This document shows, piece after piece, positions 35,140-43,558 of a DNA stretch of 64,000 nt (the stretch's first letter is position 1; each line of letters begins with the position of its first letter). Origin of the DNA: Verrucomicrobiota bacterium (GTDB lineage: Bacteria; Pseudomonadota; Gammaproteobacteria; Coxiellales; Coxiellaceae). Under the pieces are notes generated by a model that was not told where the DNA came from, did not search any database, and saw only the letters and a program-made list of their open reading frames with translations. Both the position numbers and the translations under genes were made by a program. The stretch spans positions 34,349-98,348 of the forward strand of contig JABDDU010000002.1 of NCBI GenBank assembly GCA_013287435.1, written 5' to 3'.

Positions 35140-35334
35140 AATGCGAATTGACTTCGCTGAATTTTTTGTATCCGCTCGGAATGTTGTGGTTAGGATGGTT
35201 TTCAGGGAGACGCCGTGAATACATCCCTGTAGGCTTGCTTGGTGTGGCATCCATGCCACACACACTCCCCTCAAACCATCCGTAACCCCAACATTCACTC
35301 GCTACCGATAGTTTAGCGAAGTCAATTCACATTT
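35140..35334. repeat. family 1 palindromic repeat (copy E), inverted orientation
   Basis: This 195-bp element is the reverse complement of copies B and C in the core (GACGCCGTGAATACATCCCT, GTGGCATCCATGCCACACAC). Its ends read GAATTGACTTCGCTGAA and TAGCGAAGTCAATTCACA, complementary to each other but different from the AATTAAGAGCT ends of copies B and C. It lies between yraN and diaA inside the operon. Confidence 0.92.
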
Positions 35335-35350
35335 TACTGATAACAGATAA

Positions 35351-35974
<624 letters not shown>

Positions 35975-36005
35975 ACATAGAATTTTATCCTTGGGGGATA
36001 TTCAC

Positions 36006-36593
36006 ATGCGATTTTCTAGCCGTTTTCAAAAAATGATCGGACTCCTCTTATTAATTTCCTGTTTATCGGGTTGTATTCCCGCAGCACTGGTGATCGGCGC
36101 TACCGCTGGCGGCGCAGTTATTTACGATAAACGCAGCGTGTCAACCATCGCACAAGATCAAGAAGCAAGTGAGACGGCCGGTAAATTACTCTCAGACTCA
36201 CCGGATTTACAAAAAGGCACACACATTGTCGTTGCCACCTTTGATCATGTTCTCTTGATAGCGGGTCAAACAAGCACAGAAGAACAACGCAACACGGCTT
36301 ATCAATTGGTATCCAATATTAAAAATGTCAGTCGCGTTTACAATGAAATTACGGTTCAAAAACCAACATCATCATGGCAACATACCCACGATGCATGGAT
36401 TACGACAAAAATTAAAACGGAAATGCTGACGAAGTCGGGATTGCATTCCACACAAATTAAAGTGGTTACCGAGAATGGGGTTGTGTACTTGATGGGTGTG
36501 TTATCACCTCATCAAGCAGAAATGGCAACGAATATCGCGCGACGTGCGGATGGTGTGCATGAAGTCGTTAAGGTATTTGAGAATCCGCGGTGA
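36006..36593 (+). CDS. dolP: BON-domain lipoprotein DolP (YraP)
   Basis: DolP is an outer-membrane lipoprotein that guards envelope integrity. The ~195-residue product has a lipoprotein signal (GLLLLISCLSGC, Cys about residue 22), a glycine-rich stretch AALVIGATAGGAVIYDKRSV, and two BON domains (GTHIVVATFDHVLLIAGQTS and TQIKVVTENGVVYLMGVLS). ATG 36006 follows GGGGGA at eight bases; the TTG at 35991 overlaps that site. Last gene of the rsmI-region cluster. Confidence 0.95.
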   Translation: MRFSSRFQKMIGLLLLISCLSGCIPAALVIGATAGGAVIYDKRSVSTIAQDQEASETAGKLLSDSPDLQKGTHIVVATFDHVLLIAGQTSTEEQRNTAYQLVSNIKNVSRVYNEITVQKPTSSWQHTHDAWITTKIKTEMLTKSGLHSTQIKVVTENGVVYLMGVLSPHQAEMATNIARRADGVHEVVKVFENPR

Positions 36594-36604
36594 GGTAGGT
36601 GCTC

Positions 36605-36647
36605 AGCATCTTTCTGATAACTGATAACTGATAACTGACAACTCATT
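36605..36647. repeat. ATAACTGATAACTGA repeat block
   Basis: Four consecutive CTGATAA/CTGACAA units fill the spacer between dolP and the M50 protease gene and end two bases before its ATG. Confidence 0.75.
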
Positions 36648-37340
36648 ATGGATAACCACATTCAATCAATCATCCAATTAATCTGCATCGCAGCTATTCC
36701 CCTTATTTTTGCAGTGACATTGCACGAAGCGGCGCATGGATGGATTGCGAGTAAACTGGGTGATCAAACAGCGAGTATTCAAGGGCGCGTGAGCTTGAAT
36801 CCGATGCGTCATATTGATCCATTCGGTACGGTTATTTTGCCATTAATGATGCTGGCGTTGGGTGGTTTTATTTTTGGATGGGCAAAACCCGTGCCAATCG
36901 CTTGGCAACACTTACGAAAACCGCGGCGTGATATGGCGTTGGTTGCTATTGCAGGTCCTGGTGCAAATTTATTAATGGCGTTTTTGTGGGCAATTATTGC
37001 AAAAATCAGTCATCTTGTTTTTATTCATCATCAAGCGCAGGACATGATGCATTCCACTGCGTTATTTATTCATTTAGCATCGCGCTTCGGCATTATGATT
37101 AATTGCGTATTACTGGTGATTAATTTAATTCCGATTCCGCCGCTCGATGGCAGCCGCGTCATCACCAGCCTTTTATCACCCGCGCTCGCTCGAAAATATA
37201 ATCGTCTCGAAATATATGGGCTTTGGATTTTCTTGGGATTATTTTTTCTGTTGTACGCAACTCATTCTCTCGGGATTATTTACAGCCCGATTTATGCGCT
37301 GATCAATTGGATTCAGACTTTGTTTGGGTTGCCGATGTGA
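36648..37340 (+). CDS. site-2 protease family (M50) membrane metalloprotease
   Basis: This 230-residue integral membrane protein has the zinc motif LHEAAHGWIASKLGD, GRVSLNPMRHIDPFGTVILP, FGWAKPVPI, IAGPGANLLMA and the second metal-site motif LIPIPPLDGSRV. It is the short YwhC-like (DUF-less) branch without a PDZ domain. Substrate unknown; family members cleave membrane-embedded regulators. A TAACTGATAACTGATAAC repeat lies just before its start. Confidence 0.93.
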   Translation: MDNHIQSIIQLICIAAIPLIFAVTLHEAAHGWIASKLGDQTASIQGRVSLNPMRHIDPFGTVILPLMMLALGGFIFGWAKPVPIAWQHLRKPRRDMALVAIAGPGANLLMAFLWAIIAKISHLVFIHHQAQDMMHSTALFIHLASRFGIMINCVLLVINLIPIPPLDGSRVITSLLSPALARKYNRLEIYGLWIFLGLFFLLYATHSLGIIYSPIYALINWIQTLFGLPM

Positions 37341-37346
37341 AAATAT

Positions 37347-37733
37347 TTACTTAATCAACTTAAAATTTTTAGATTTTGCGGCATTTTTGTCGAAAGTAAC
37401 GACGGAATCACATTGGTATAGTTTTGCAACTGAACCGATAATACAATCAGTCAAATCTGCATTGATATGTTGAAATTCACTAAATGCATACCATATTGCA
37501 TCACAATGCTCAAAACGAAACTGTTTGGTTTTTAAAATTTTTTCAATGAGCGCAATTAACTGACTTTTGTTATATTTAAAATGTGCCTTGAGCAACCAAA
37601 TTGCTTCACATAACACAATCGTGCTAATGAAAACAGCATCATGATTCTCGATAAATTTCTTTGCTTTATGAGATTGAATTTCATCGTCTTGTACAAAAAG
37701 TCGCACAAAAACGTTAGTGTCGACGGCTAGCAC
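37347..37733 (-). CDS. PIN-domain toxin (VapC-like)
   Basis: The 128-residue protein has PIN motifs AVDTNVFVRLFVQDDE, VLCEAIWLL, NADLTDCIIGSVAK and SVVTFDKNAAK, giving the four conserved acidic residues. It overlaps the AbrB antitoxin gene by 20 bases. AbrB-PIN pairs are standard type II TA modules. It is convergent with the M50 protease gene, seven bases away. Confidence 0.93.
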   Translation of the reverse strand: MLAVDTNVFVRLFVQDDEIQSHKAKKFIENHDAVFISTIVLCEAIWLLKAHFKYNKSQLIALIEKILKTKQFRFEHCDAIWYAFSEFQHINADLTDCIIGSVAKLYQCDSVVTFDKNAAKSKNFKLIK

Positions 37734-37983
37734 GTAAATATTTCCTTGTTATTGCTTTTCCGATTGCCTTGTCCATATCTTCAATCGTTGTTTTTTTCTT
37801 TGTTGATTTATAATTATACGCGCCGTAACTATCCTTAATATCTAGGGTTTGTGCCGTTAGAATCACTCTGCCACCTTTATCAAGAATAAACCGCACCTTA
37901 TCGCCCGTGTGCAACTTCAAAAAATCCCGAATGGATTTAGGTATCGTTATTTGACCTTTACTGGTTAATTTTGCTTGTCTCAT
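37714..37983 (-). CDS. AbrB-family antitoxin
   Basis: The 89-residue protein starts with the AbrB fold AKLTSKGQITIPKSIRDFLK and LHTGDKVRFILDKGGRVIL, followed by a charged toxin-binding tail rich in Lys and Asp (TKKKTTIEDMDKAIGKAITR). ATG 37983 has AGGA seven bases upstream. A strong promoter with overlapping direct repeats lies at 38005-38047. Confidence 0.92.
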   Translation of the reverse strand: MRQAKLTSKGQITIPKSIRDFLKLHTGDKVRFILDKGGRVILTAQTLDIKDSYGAYNYKSTKKKTTIEDMDKAIGKAITRKYLRASRRH

Positions 37984-38004
37984 CACTGTTTCCTGGGTTT
38001 ATTG

Positions 38005-38047
38005 AAAGTAAGGAATTTATTATAAAGTAAGGAATTTAGAATAACAA
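38005..38047 (-). promoter_or_regulatory. promoter with duplicated 15-bp operator for the AbrB-PIN pair
   Basis: On the minus strand TTGTTA (38047-38042), a 17-bp spacer and TATAAT (38024-38019) make a near-consensus sigma-70 promoter. AAAGTAAGGAATTTA is present twice (plus strand 38005-38019 and 38024-38038), 19 bp apart and covering the -10 and spacer. Such direct repeats suit binding by the AbrB antitoxin. Confidence 0.75.
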
Positions 38048-38135
38048 CCCTGTGTCGCGACCCCTCTTCACGCCTAGAAAACAGTATTATTGGGAAACTG
38101 TAACACTAACAGGCTAATTTACAATACCGTATTTT

Positions 38136-38783
38136 TTATAACTGGCTTGAGCGTTGAAAATATTTTTTTAACTTGATTAAAACATCCTTGTGAACCTCCG
38201 CGCCCGTTTGTTTTAATTGCCATAGCGCCACATCCGGAAAAGTTAATAAAATTTCAATGCGTTTTAAGGTGTTTAAATCAACACTAGCACCCGATTCAAT
38301 TCGCTGCAATGTTGCAAGACTTAAATCAAATACCGCTGCAAAATCATGTTGCGTAATATCATGATGTTCCCGAAATTGAGTGATATCTGTTGATGTAAAT
38401 TCAGACCTATAAACCGCTTCAAAAATAAAAGTCGATGGTCCTCGTCTGCCAATGGATCCTAACAACACCATCGGATTTTTTTCATCAACAGAAATGTTTT
38501 GTGAATCACAATAATCCTGATACGCGGGATTTAATCGATCGGGAATACGATCCAAAAAAATCGGAAACATTTTTCCCTTTTCAGAATAATGCCGTAAATG
38601 CAGGAGATCTAACGTCGGACCCAGCGCAATCGCACTTTTTAAATGCGTATAATCTTCATCATACATCAAAACATATTTATCTTTTTTTGCATCATATTGT
38701 ATTTCACCCGCAAAAATACGGCGTTTTCTGCCTTCGTGAAAAATTTTCAAACGGGTTTTATCGAGCTTGAGCGGATAAAGCAT
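38136..38783 (-). CDS. HipS-like N-subdomain fused to a C-terminal HTH (HipB-like)
   Basis: Residues 1-115 look like the HipA N-subdomain 1 (Couple_hipA), the part that is a separate protein, HipS, in HipBST systems: RIFAGEIQYDAKKDKYVLMY, then MFPIFLDRIPDRLNP. Residues about 130-190 form a Cro/C1-type HTH: TQFREHHDITQHDFAAVFD, LSLATLQRIESGAS and LNTLKRIEILL. So one chain probably combines HipS and HipB. It overlaps the 3' end of the upstream kinase gene by 26 bases. Predicted roles are kinase neutralisation and operator binding at 39688-39770. Confidence 0.82.
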   Translation of the reverse strand: MLYPLKLDKTRLKIFHEGRKRRIFAGEIQYDAKKDKYVLMYDEDYTHLKSAIALGPTLDLLHLRHYSEKGKMFPIFLDRIPDRLNPAYQDYCDSQNISVDEKNPMVLLGSIGRRGPSTFIFEAVYRSEFTSTDITQFREHHDITQHDFAAVFDLSLATLQRIESGASVDLNTLKRIEILLTFPDVALWQLKQTGAEVHKDVLIKLKKYFQRSSQL

Positions 38784-39672
38784 TTTTTAATTCCTCAAAT
38801 CGTTTTTGGATTAATTTTTTTATCGCGGCTTTCATTAATTCGGTACAAAAACTCTCGTCAATTAATTTAAAAATATCCATCAGATTAATTTTATGATAAA
38901 AATTCTCAATTTCCTTTTGATAACCCAATCGTTTTAACTCTTCAACATAATCACGCATGCTGGGTTCATTGCTTTTTTGCGTTGCAATTTTTCCAGTAGG
39001 ATTAAAATCCGCTTTCAACATATTGCCACTTTCAAGGCTTAAATAAGACACATTGTCATAGATCGGTGATAATGACATATGATGGGGGGTTACAATAAAC
39101 CCTAAATTTCTACCGTGTCGATCGTGGTTACCAATCAAAGCATCAAATAAAATCGTGTGAATAAAAACACTGACATCGTGCGGTTGACGCGTTGTTTTAA
39201 ATATAGTATGAATTAGGGATTCACAATCATGCCGATCATTCGCTCTAAAATGATAAATATGTTGTAAATCGGCAGGATTATTCGGTTGAATAAAATTTTT
39301 GGTGACAAACACATAGTCGTTTTCAAAAAGAATAAAATAAAATTGCGCAACCGGAATGGCGAGCGCTTTCCCAATTTGATTGCAAAGATACTCTACTGCT
39401 GGAAGCTCAGGCGCATCCTTTTGACCCATTTTTAATATATAAGCATCATGATTCAACACCGCAGAATATTTTTTAAACTTACCCTGAAAAAAACTGGAAT
39501 TTTCAGGTGACGCATTTTCACCATCGCTGGACGGTGTGTTGGTTTTTCGCTGCAACTCCATAAATTCGCACGATCTCGGCACGTCAAACCACTCACCAAA
39601 ACAGCTTGTGTGCAAGCCGTAGTGTTCTGAATCGGTTTTTTTGATAGCTAATCGACACCGTAAGCAAATCAT
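38758..39672 (-). CDS. HipA/HipT-like serine/threonine kinase core with N-terminal zinc-finger-like motif
   Basis: The 304-residue protein begins MICLRCRLAIKKTDSEHYGL with HTSC following, a CxxC...HxxxC zinc-binding-like pattern. The kinase core has the Gly-containing loop SFFQGKFKKYSAVL, the ATP lysine in AYILKMGQKD, the catalytic loop ALIGNHDRHGRNLGFI (Asp and Asn), and the metal site in LSPIYDNVSYLS. The N-subdomain 1 of full HipA is missing and lies in the next gene, as in HipBST. HipA-type kinases phosphorylate aminoacyl-tRNA synthetases; the target here is unknown. Gene order (kinase first) differs from hipB-hipS-hipT. Confidence 0.88.
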   Translation of the reverse strand: MICLRCRLAIKKTDSEHYGLHTSCFGEWFDVPRSCEFMELQRKTNTPSSDGENASPENSSFFQGKFKKYSAVLNHDAYILKMGQKDAPELPAVEYLCNQIGKALAIPVAQFYFILFENDYVFVTKNFIQPNNPADLQHIYHFRANDRHDCESLIHTIFKTTRQPHDVSVFIHTILFDALIGNHDRHGRNLGFIVTPHHMSLSPIYDNVSYLSLESGNMLKADFNPTGKIATQKSNEPSMRDYVEELKRLGYQKEIENFYHKINLMDIFKLIDESFCTELMKAAIKKLIQKRFEELKNALSAQAR

Positions 39673-39687
39673 ATGTGGCTCGTTGTA

Positions 39688-39770
39688 TTTATAATGATAT
39701 CATTATAAATCAATTCTATTGTGATATCAATATCAATTAATATTAACATGATTTATATTGATGTCAATTC
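39688..39770 (-). promoter_or_regulatory. palindromic operator region of the split hip operon
   Basis: A perfect 22-bp palindrome at 39688-39709 has the half TTTATAATGAT and its reverse complement. Further variants of the TGATATCA core follow at about 39729 (GTGATATCAAT) and 39763 (TTGATGTCAAT). They lie just upstream of the kinase start at 39672, where a HipB-type HTH would bind. Confidence 0.7.
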
Positions 39771-39858
39771 ATTGATGCCTTCTATGACCAAGATTTAATT
39801 GATTTAAAATTGATATAAAGAGATTGAATTAACCAAAAGCCGTTCTTCACTATGCTGA

Positions 39859-41265
39859 TCAGGCATCAAACACATCCCCACCCATCTTCAACATCTTTTG
39901 AAAATTCTCACCGGCCGATGTTTTTTGTTGATGAACGTAAGCGTTGATATAACTGTCAGAAATATATTCTAACCCTTTTGTTTTTAAAATAGGTACCATT
40001 TTTTGAATACGTTCATGATCCGATTTTTTAGACGCCAAACAAGATTCAAATAAAACGGCGCATAAAATTTCAGCAATCGCTGCGCGGCGTTTTTCGGAAG
40101 CTTCCGCAAAATTAGCAATAAAATAATCGAGTGAACGATCGCGATCCCATGTTTGCCAATCGTGATAGAGCGACATGGCTTCCTGTTTGTCTTTTTTTAA
40201 TCGCTCACCTGATTTTCCAGCATCATTCATGCATAACATATAAAACAACGTAGGAATACACGCTTCAATATTTGCCCACGAACAATTTCCAGCGGTTTGC
40301 GCTTGCAAAGGCATCGATCCAATTTCTTGCAATCCCAAATTCACCGGCAACATTTTTCGAAAAACCACCATCATTTGTCGCACGTAAATTAATTCTGCCA
40401 CATAGTCTGCCGTTAATTTCCACGGTTTATTCATATAATAAATTTTTATTTTATCTTCATTCGGATCTTGATCTTCATAGGTTGCGCGATCGCAAATCGC
40501 CAATAAATTTCCCGCGCGGATCAAGGTCATCGCATGACCTTCTTGCGCCACCGGAATAATTAATGGATCATCTTCAATCCACGGCGTGATTTTATCCATA
40601 TGTTTATGATGATCGATATTATAATGCTGCAACCGAATTAATTTTGATGCGCGCGACAACGCCCCCATGATATTGCGTAATTTCACAAATTCGCGTTCCC
40701 ATTGTCGCCCTGCAAAATTATATCGAAAATCAACAATCGATTTTCGCAAAGCATCTAACGTAAATTCTAAAATAAAACCTTCTAAAGAAATTTCGACAAA
40801 TTCTTCTTTCGCATTTAAAATATCAACGTAGCCTTTTAATTCAAAACGATGTCCCAACATTTTTGCATTGATAAAATCATTCGCAAAAATTAATTTCGCA
40901 CCATGATTAATTAATAATTCTTTTAATGCTTTTTGATCACGTAATAAAGGTTTTATTAATGCGGGCATACTCGCAAAAGTGTAGGCATTTGCATTGGCAC
41001 CTTGTTTTAATAATAATTCACACAATTCTAAATTGTGATTATCGATCGCCCAATGCAGCGCGGTATTACCAATTAAATCGGGAAAATTAATATCGAGTTT
41101 GCATTCTAAAATGGCTTTTGCTTTTTCAATATCATCCATAATGCATGTTTCAATCAACGGCGTGTAACCATATTCGTCGATAAAATTAAGATGATCGTTC
41201 GCGCGTGCTTGTTTGATTACTTCTGACAGCGTGCCTTTGATAATTGCATCAGCAAGTGTTGCCAT
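39859..41265 (-). CDS. ankyrin-repeat protein resembling Legionella effector AnkH/LegA3
   Basis: The 468-residue protein opens with about four ankyrin repeats (residues ~25-130: DEYGYTPLIETC, LIGNTALHWAIDNHNLELCE, LLLKQGANANAY). The rest is not ankyrin and includes MPLQAQTAGNCSWANIEACI, which has the look of a cysteine-protease nucleophile motif (Gln and Cys in QTAGNCSW), and later helical regions. Length, N-terminal ankyrins and a papain-like C-terminal domain are what I recall for the Legionella core effector AnkH. If homologous it would be delivered by a Dot/Icm type IV system, none of which is in this window. Homology to AnkH is inference. Confidence 0.65.
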   Translation of the reverse strand: MATLADAIIKGTLSEVIKQARANDHLNFIDEYGYTPLIETCIMDDIEKAKAILECKLDINFPDLIGNTALHWAIDNHNLELCELLLKQGANANAYTFASMPALIKPLLRDQKALKELLINHGAKLIFANDFINAKMLGHRFELKGYVDILNAKEEFVEISLEGFILEFTLDALRKSIVDFRYNFAGRQWEREFVKLRNIMGALSRASKLIRLQHYNIDHHKHMDKITPWIEDDPLIIPVAQEGHAMTLIRAGNLLAICDRATYEDQDPNEDKIKIYYMNKPWKLTADYVAELIYVRQMMVVFRKMLPVNLGLQEIGSMPLQAQTAGNCSWANIEACIPTLFYMLCMNDAGKSGERLKKDKQEAMSLYHDWQTWDRDRSLDYFIANFAEASEKRRAAIAEILCAVLFESCLASKKSDHERIQKMVPILKTKGLEYISDSYINAYVHQQKTSAGENFQKMLKMGGDVFDA

Positions 41266-41268
41266 TGT

Positions 41269-41904
41269 TTAACCGCCTGGTCTGGGTGAAGGTGTTGGAC
41301 CTTTCATTTGATGTTGATGTTGCAAACTGGCTGCTAATGTCGGCGCAGGTGCTAATTCCGGTGTGTTTTGCGCGCGTTGTTCAGCATCAGGATTATTGTC
41401 TGTTTGTTGCGACAATCGCTTATCATCGCCCATCGGTTGTGTTGCAAATTTTTCATGCGGCTTAATGATAGAGTTCATGTTTGCTTGATCACTCATCGCA
41501 TTTTCAATTTGCGAACGCGGCGTGTCTAAATCACCGCGTTGATCATGTTCATGAATAATCGCTTCACGTTGCGTTTTAACTGCAGCTTCAACAACAGCGA
41601 TTTCGATAGATGCAGTGCCGCTGCCATCTGAATTGCTGGCAGTAATGATATAAAGTGCACGCGCAGAAAGTTGCAGTGGTGTGCCGCTTAATACACACGT
41701 TTTATTTTCTACGGATAATTGAAGGCCTAGCGGTAATGCAGGATTGATTGAACAGTCTGAAACAGCGCCACCCGTATTTTTAAAAACAATAGGCGAAATT
41801 TCAAAGCCTTTAACGGCGATCAGGGTTTTTGCATGGGCGATTTTGGGTGCGGTCATGATTACCACCATTGATAGTGCAAATTGCCTTTCTGGATTACTTG
41901 ACAT
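41269..41904 (-). CDS. secreted protein with putative Ig-like (He_PIG) domain
   Basis: The 211-residue product has a likely signal peptide (LSMVVIMTAPKIAHA, cleavage before KT). Residues ~35-105 resemble a putative Ig/cadherin-like He_PIG domain: FKNTGGAVSDCSINPALPLG and CVLSGTPLQLSARALYIITA, SNSDGSGTASIEI. The remaining half is polar and disordered with Gln, Pro and His. It lies three bases upstream of the ankyrin gene and is probably cotranscribed. Function unknown. Confidence 0.65.
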   Translation of the reverse strand: MSSNPERQFALSMVVIMTAPKIAHAKTLIAVKGFEISPIVFKNTGGAVSDCSINPALPLGLQLSVENKTCVLSGTPLQLSARALYIITASNSDGSGTASIEIAVVEAAVKTQREAIIHEHDQRGDLDTPRSQIENAMSDQANMNSIIKPHEKFATQPMGDDKRLSQQTDNNPDAEQRAQNTPELAPAPTLAASLQHQHQMKGPTPSPRPGG

Positions 41905-41963
41905 TGCTCATGTCACATCATTATAGCATTCCACACGATCTCGTATGATACAATTGCAATTGC

Positions 41964-42923
41964 ATGAAAATACATAAATCTATTCACTCTTTTTTCAAAC
42001 AGTACACAATATTTCCCGATCGCTTATTTCTGGGGTTCACCCTGTTTGGCCTGGTTGTTGGCGCAGGATTAGTACTGCTGAATCACCTTGATTTTCATTA
42101 CACCATGGTGACATTGTTTATACCCCACATTAAATCTTTTTCACTATTTCAAATGCTTTGTACATTTGCACTCGGCTCCCTATTTTTATTTTATGGAATG
42201 TATATACAAAAAGAGTCACCGAGATCATCTACGTTTATTTGGGGTTTAGGTCTTTTTTTCTGGACCGTTGTTGTGAATTTTTTTTTCTGCTACGCGATAG
42301 AACCAACACCGTTTACACCGATTGATGCAGTGCTCTTAAAAATAGATAGTGGGATGGGAATTAATACGCCTGCACTGATGGCGTGGACGCATCATCATCC
42401 GCATTGTCATCATATGTTTACTTTTGTGTATGACTCGATGTTACTGGAATTAACGTTTATTCCTTTAATATTAGCGTTAGTCAATGCACGAAAAGCATTG
42501 GGTGTATTTTTTATTGCGCAATTGTGTTCGTTGTATGTGGGTTGCTTTATTTATTATTTTTTTCCAACGATGGCGCCTTCGGGAATCATTCACAGCCCTT
42601 ATTTTTCCTCTACACAGCATGATACTTCGCTTAAATTTTATGAAATACATCATTATCTAAAAGTAACAACAGCGAATGGTGGGTTAATTGCATTTCCTTC
42701 GTTTCATGTTGTATGGGCTATATTAATTGCCAATGCCTGTCGCGCTAAAAAAATAATTTTTTATCCGTTGGCTTGCTACAATATTTTATTAATAATTTCG
42801 ACGGTATTTTTAGGATGGCATTATTTTACGGATGTGATTGGGGGAATAGTGTTAGCGATGTCGGCGATATATTTTGCGGAATGGGTTTATAAAAAAAGTT
42901 ATTCGTGTCAGACATCAACGTGA
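41964..42923 (+). CDS. PAP2-superfamily membrane protein (inositolphosphotransferase-like)
   Basis: The 319-residue protein has about six membrane segments. The lipid-phosphatase motifs are IAFPSFHVVWAI (C2-like, with His) and TVFLGWHYFTDVIGG (C3 H-x3-D). MAPSGI-like and EPTPFTPID segments recall the PAP2_3/Aur1-type group, which handles phospholipid head groups. No classical KxxxxxxRP motif is seen. It is divergent from the Ig-domain gene and stands alone. Reaction and substrate unknown. Confidence 0.8.
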   Translation: MKIHKSIHSFFKQYTIFPDRLFLGFTLFGLVVGAGLVLLNHLDFHYTMVTLFIPHIKSFSLFQMLCTFALGSLFLFYGMYIQKESPRSSTFIWGLGLFFWTVVVNFFFCYAIEPTPFTPIDAVLLKIDSGMGINTPALMAWTHHHPHCHHMFTFVYDSMLLELTFIPLILALVNARKALGVFFIAQLCSLYVGCFIYYFFPTMAPSGIIHSPYFSSTQHDTSLKFYEIHHYLKVTTANGGLIAFPSFHVVWAILIANACRAKKIIFYPLACYNILLIISTVFLGWHYFTDVIGGIVLAMSAIYFAEWVYKKSYSCQTST

Positions 42924-42938
42924 GTATTGAAACGCTTA

Positions 42939-43149
42939 GTAAGAGATCAGGCCTCGTTGTCTGATTCGGTAAAACGTCGAGTTTGAGATGATTTTTTGTG
43001 ACCTGTACCCTTGAGGGTATAAATTGAGTTGAAAGCGCAGGTGTACTTGATCGTACATCGAGCATTTCAACTCAATTTATACCCTCAAGGGTACAGGTCA
43101 CAAAAAAGCATCCAAAATCGGCGTTTCTATCTACGGAGTGATCTATTAC
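42939..43149. mobile_element. family 2 MITE-like element (copy C) with 8-bp target duplication
   Basis: The 211-bp element begins GTAAGAGATCAGGCC and ends AGTGATCTATTAC. AACGCTTA flanks it on both sides (42931-42938 and 43150-43157). It contains a long perfect palindrome, TGACCTGTACCCTTGAGGGT...with its complement about 60 bases later, longer than in copy A. The right-hand duplication contains the sspB stop codon. Confidence 0.92.
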
Positions 43150-43154
43150 AACGC

Positions 43155-43556
43155 TTACTGAGACTTAATGACCTTCAGTTGCGGCTTACCTTTTGGCTTG
43201 GACTGCACCGGCGGCGGATTTTTGGGTGGCACATCGTCACCACCTAGCTCTTCATTTTCAAACACCATTCCACGACCATTTTCAACGGCATAAATAGCAT
43301 TAATCGCCATGATTGGCAAACGAATGCGATGCACAACACCTGAAAAACGCGCATCAAAATTCACCCAATCATTGGTCATCGATAAATTAACAATGGCATC
43401 CGGCGCAATATTTAAAACAATTTTTCCGTCTTTAACATATTGTTGCGGAACACTGACGCCTGGTTGTATGGCATCCACCATCACATGCGGCGTCATTTTG
43501 TTATCGACAATCCATTCATGTAAGGCACGGAGAAAATAAGGTCTGCTTGAATTCAT
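43155..43556 (-). CDS. sspB: ClpXP protease specificity-enhancing factor SspB
   Basis: SspB delivers ssrA-tagged and some regulatory proteins to ClpXP. The 133-residue protein starts SSRPYFLRALHEWIVDN, then TPHVMVDA and QYVKDGKIVLNIAPDA, and DWVNFDARFSGV with IRLPIMAINAIYA. The polar linker and the basic end KPQLKVIKSQ correspond to the ClpX-binding tail. It follows sspA by two bases. Its stop codon lies inside the target duplication of the family 2 element. Confidence 0.95.
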   Translation of the reverse strand: MNSSRPYFLRALHEWIVDNKMTPHVMVDAIQPGVSVPQQYVKDGKIVLNIAPDAIVNLSMTNDWVNFDARFSGVVHRIRLPIMAINAIYAVENGRGMVFENEELGGDDVPPKNPPPVQSKPKGKPQLKVIKSQ

Positions 43557-43558
43557 AG

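Noticed and set aside
35098..35298. Minus-strand 66-codon frame with the same N-terminus as the frame at 5962
   Set aside because: The shared sequence is the family 1 repeat core, not a conserved gene.
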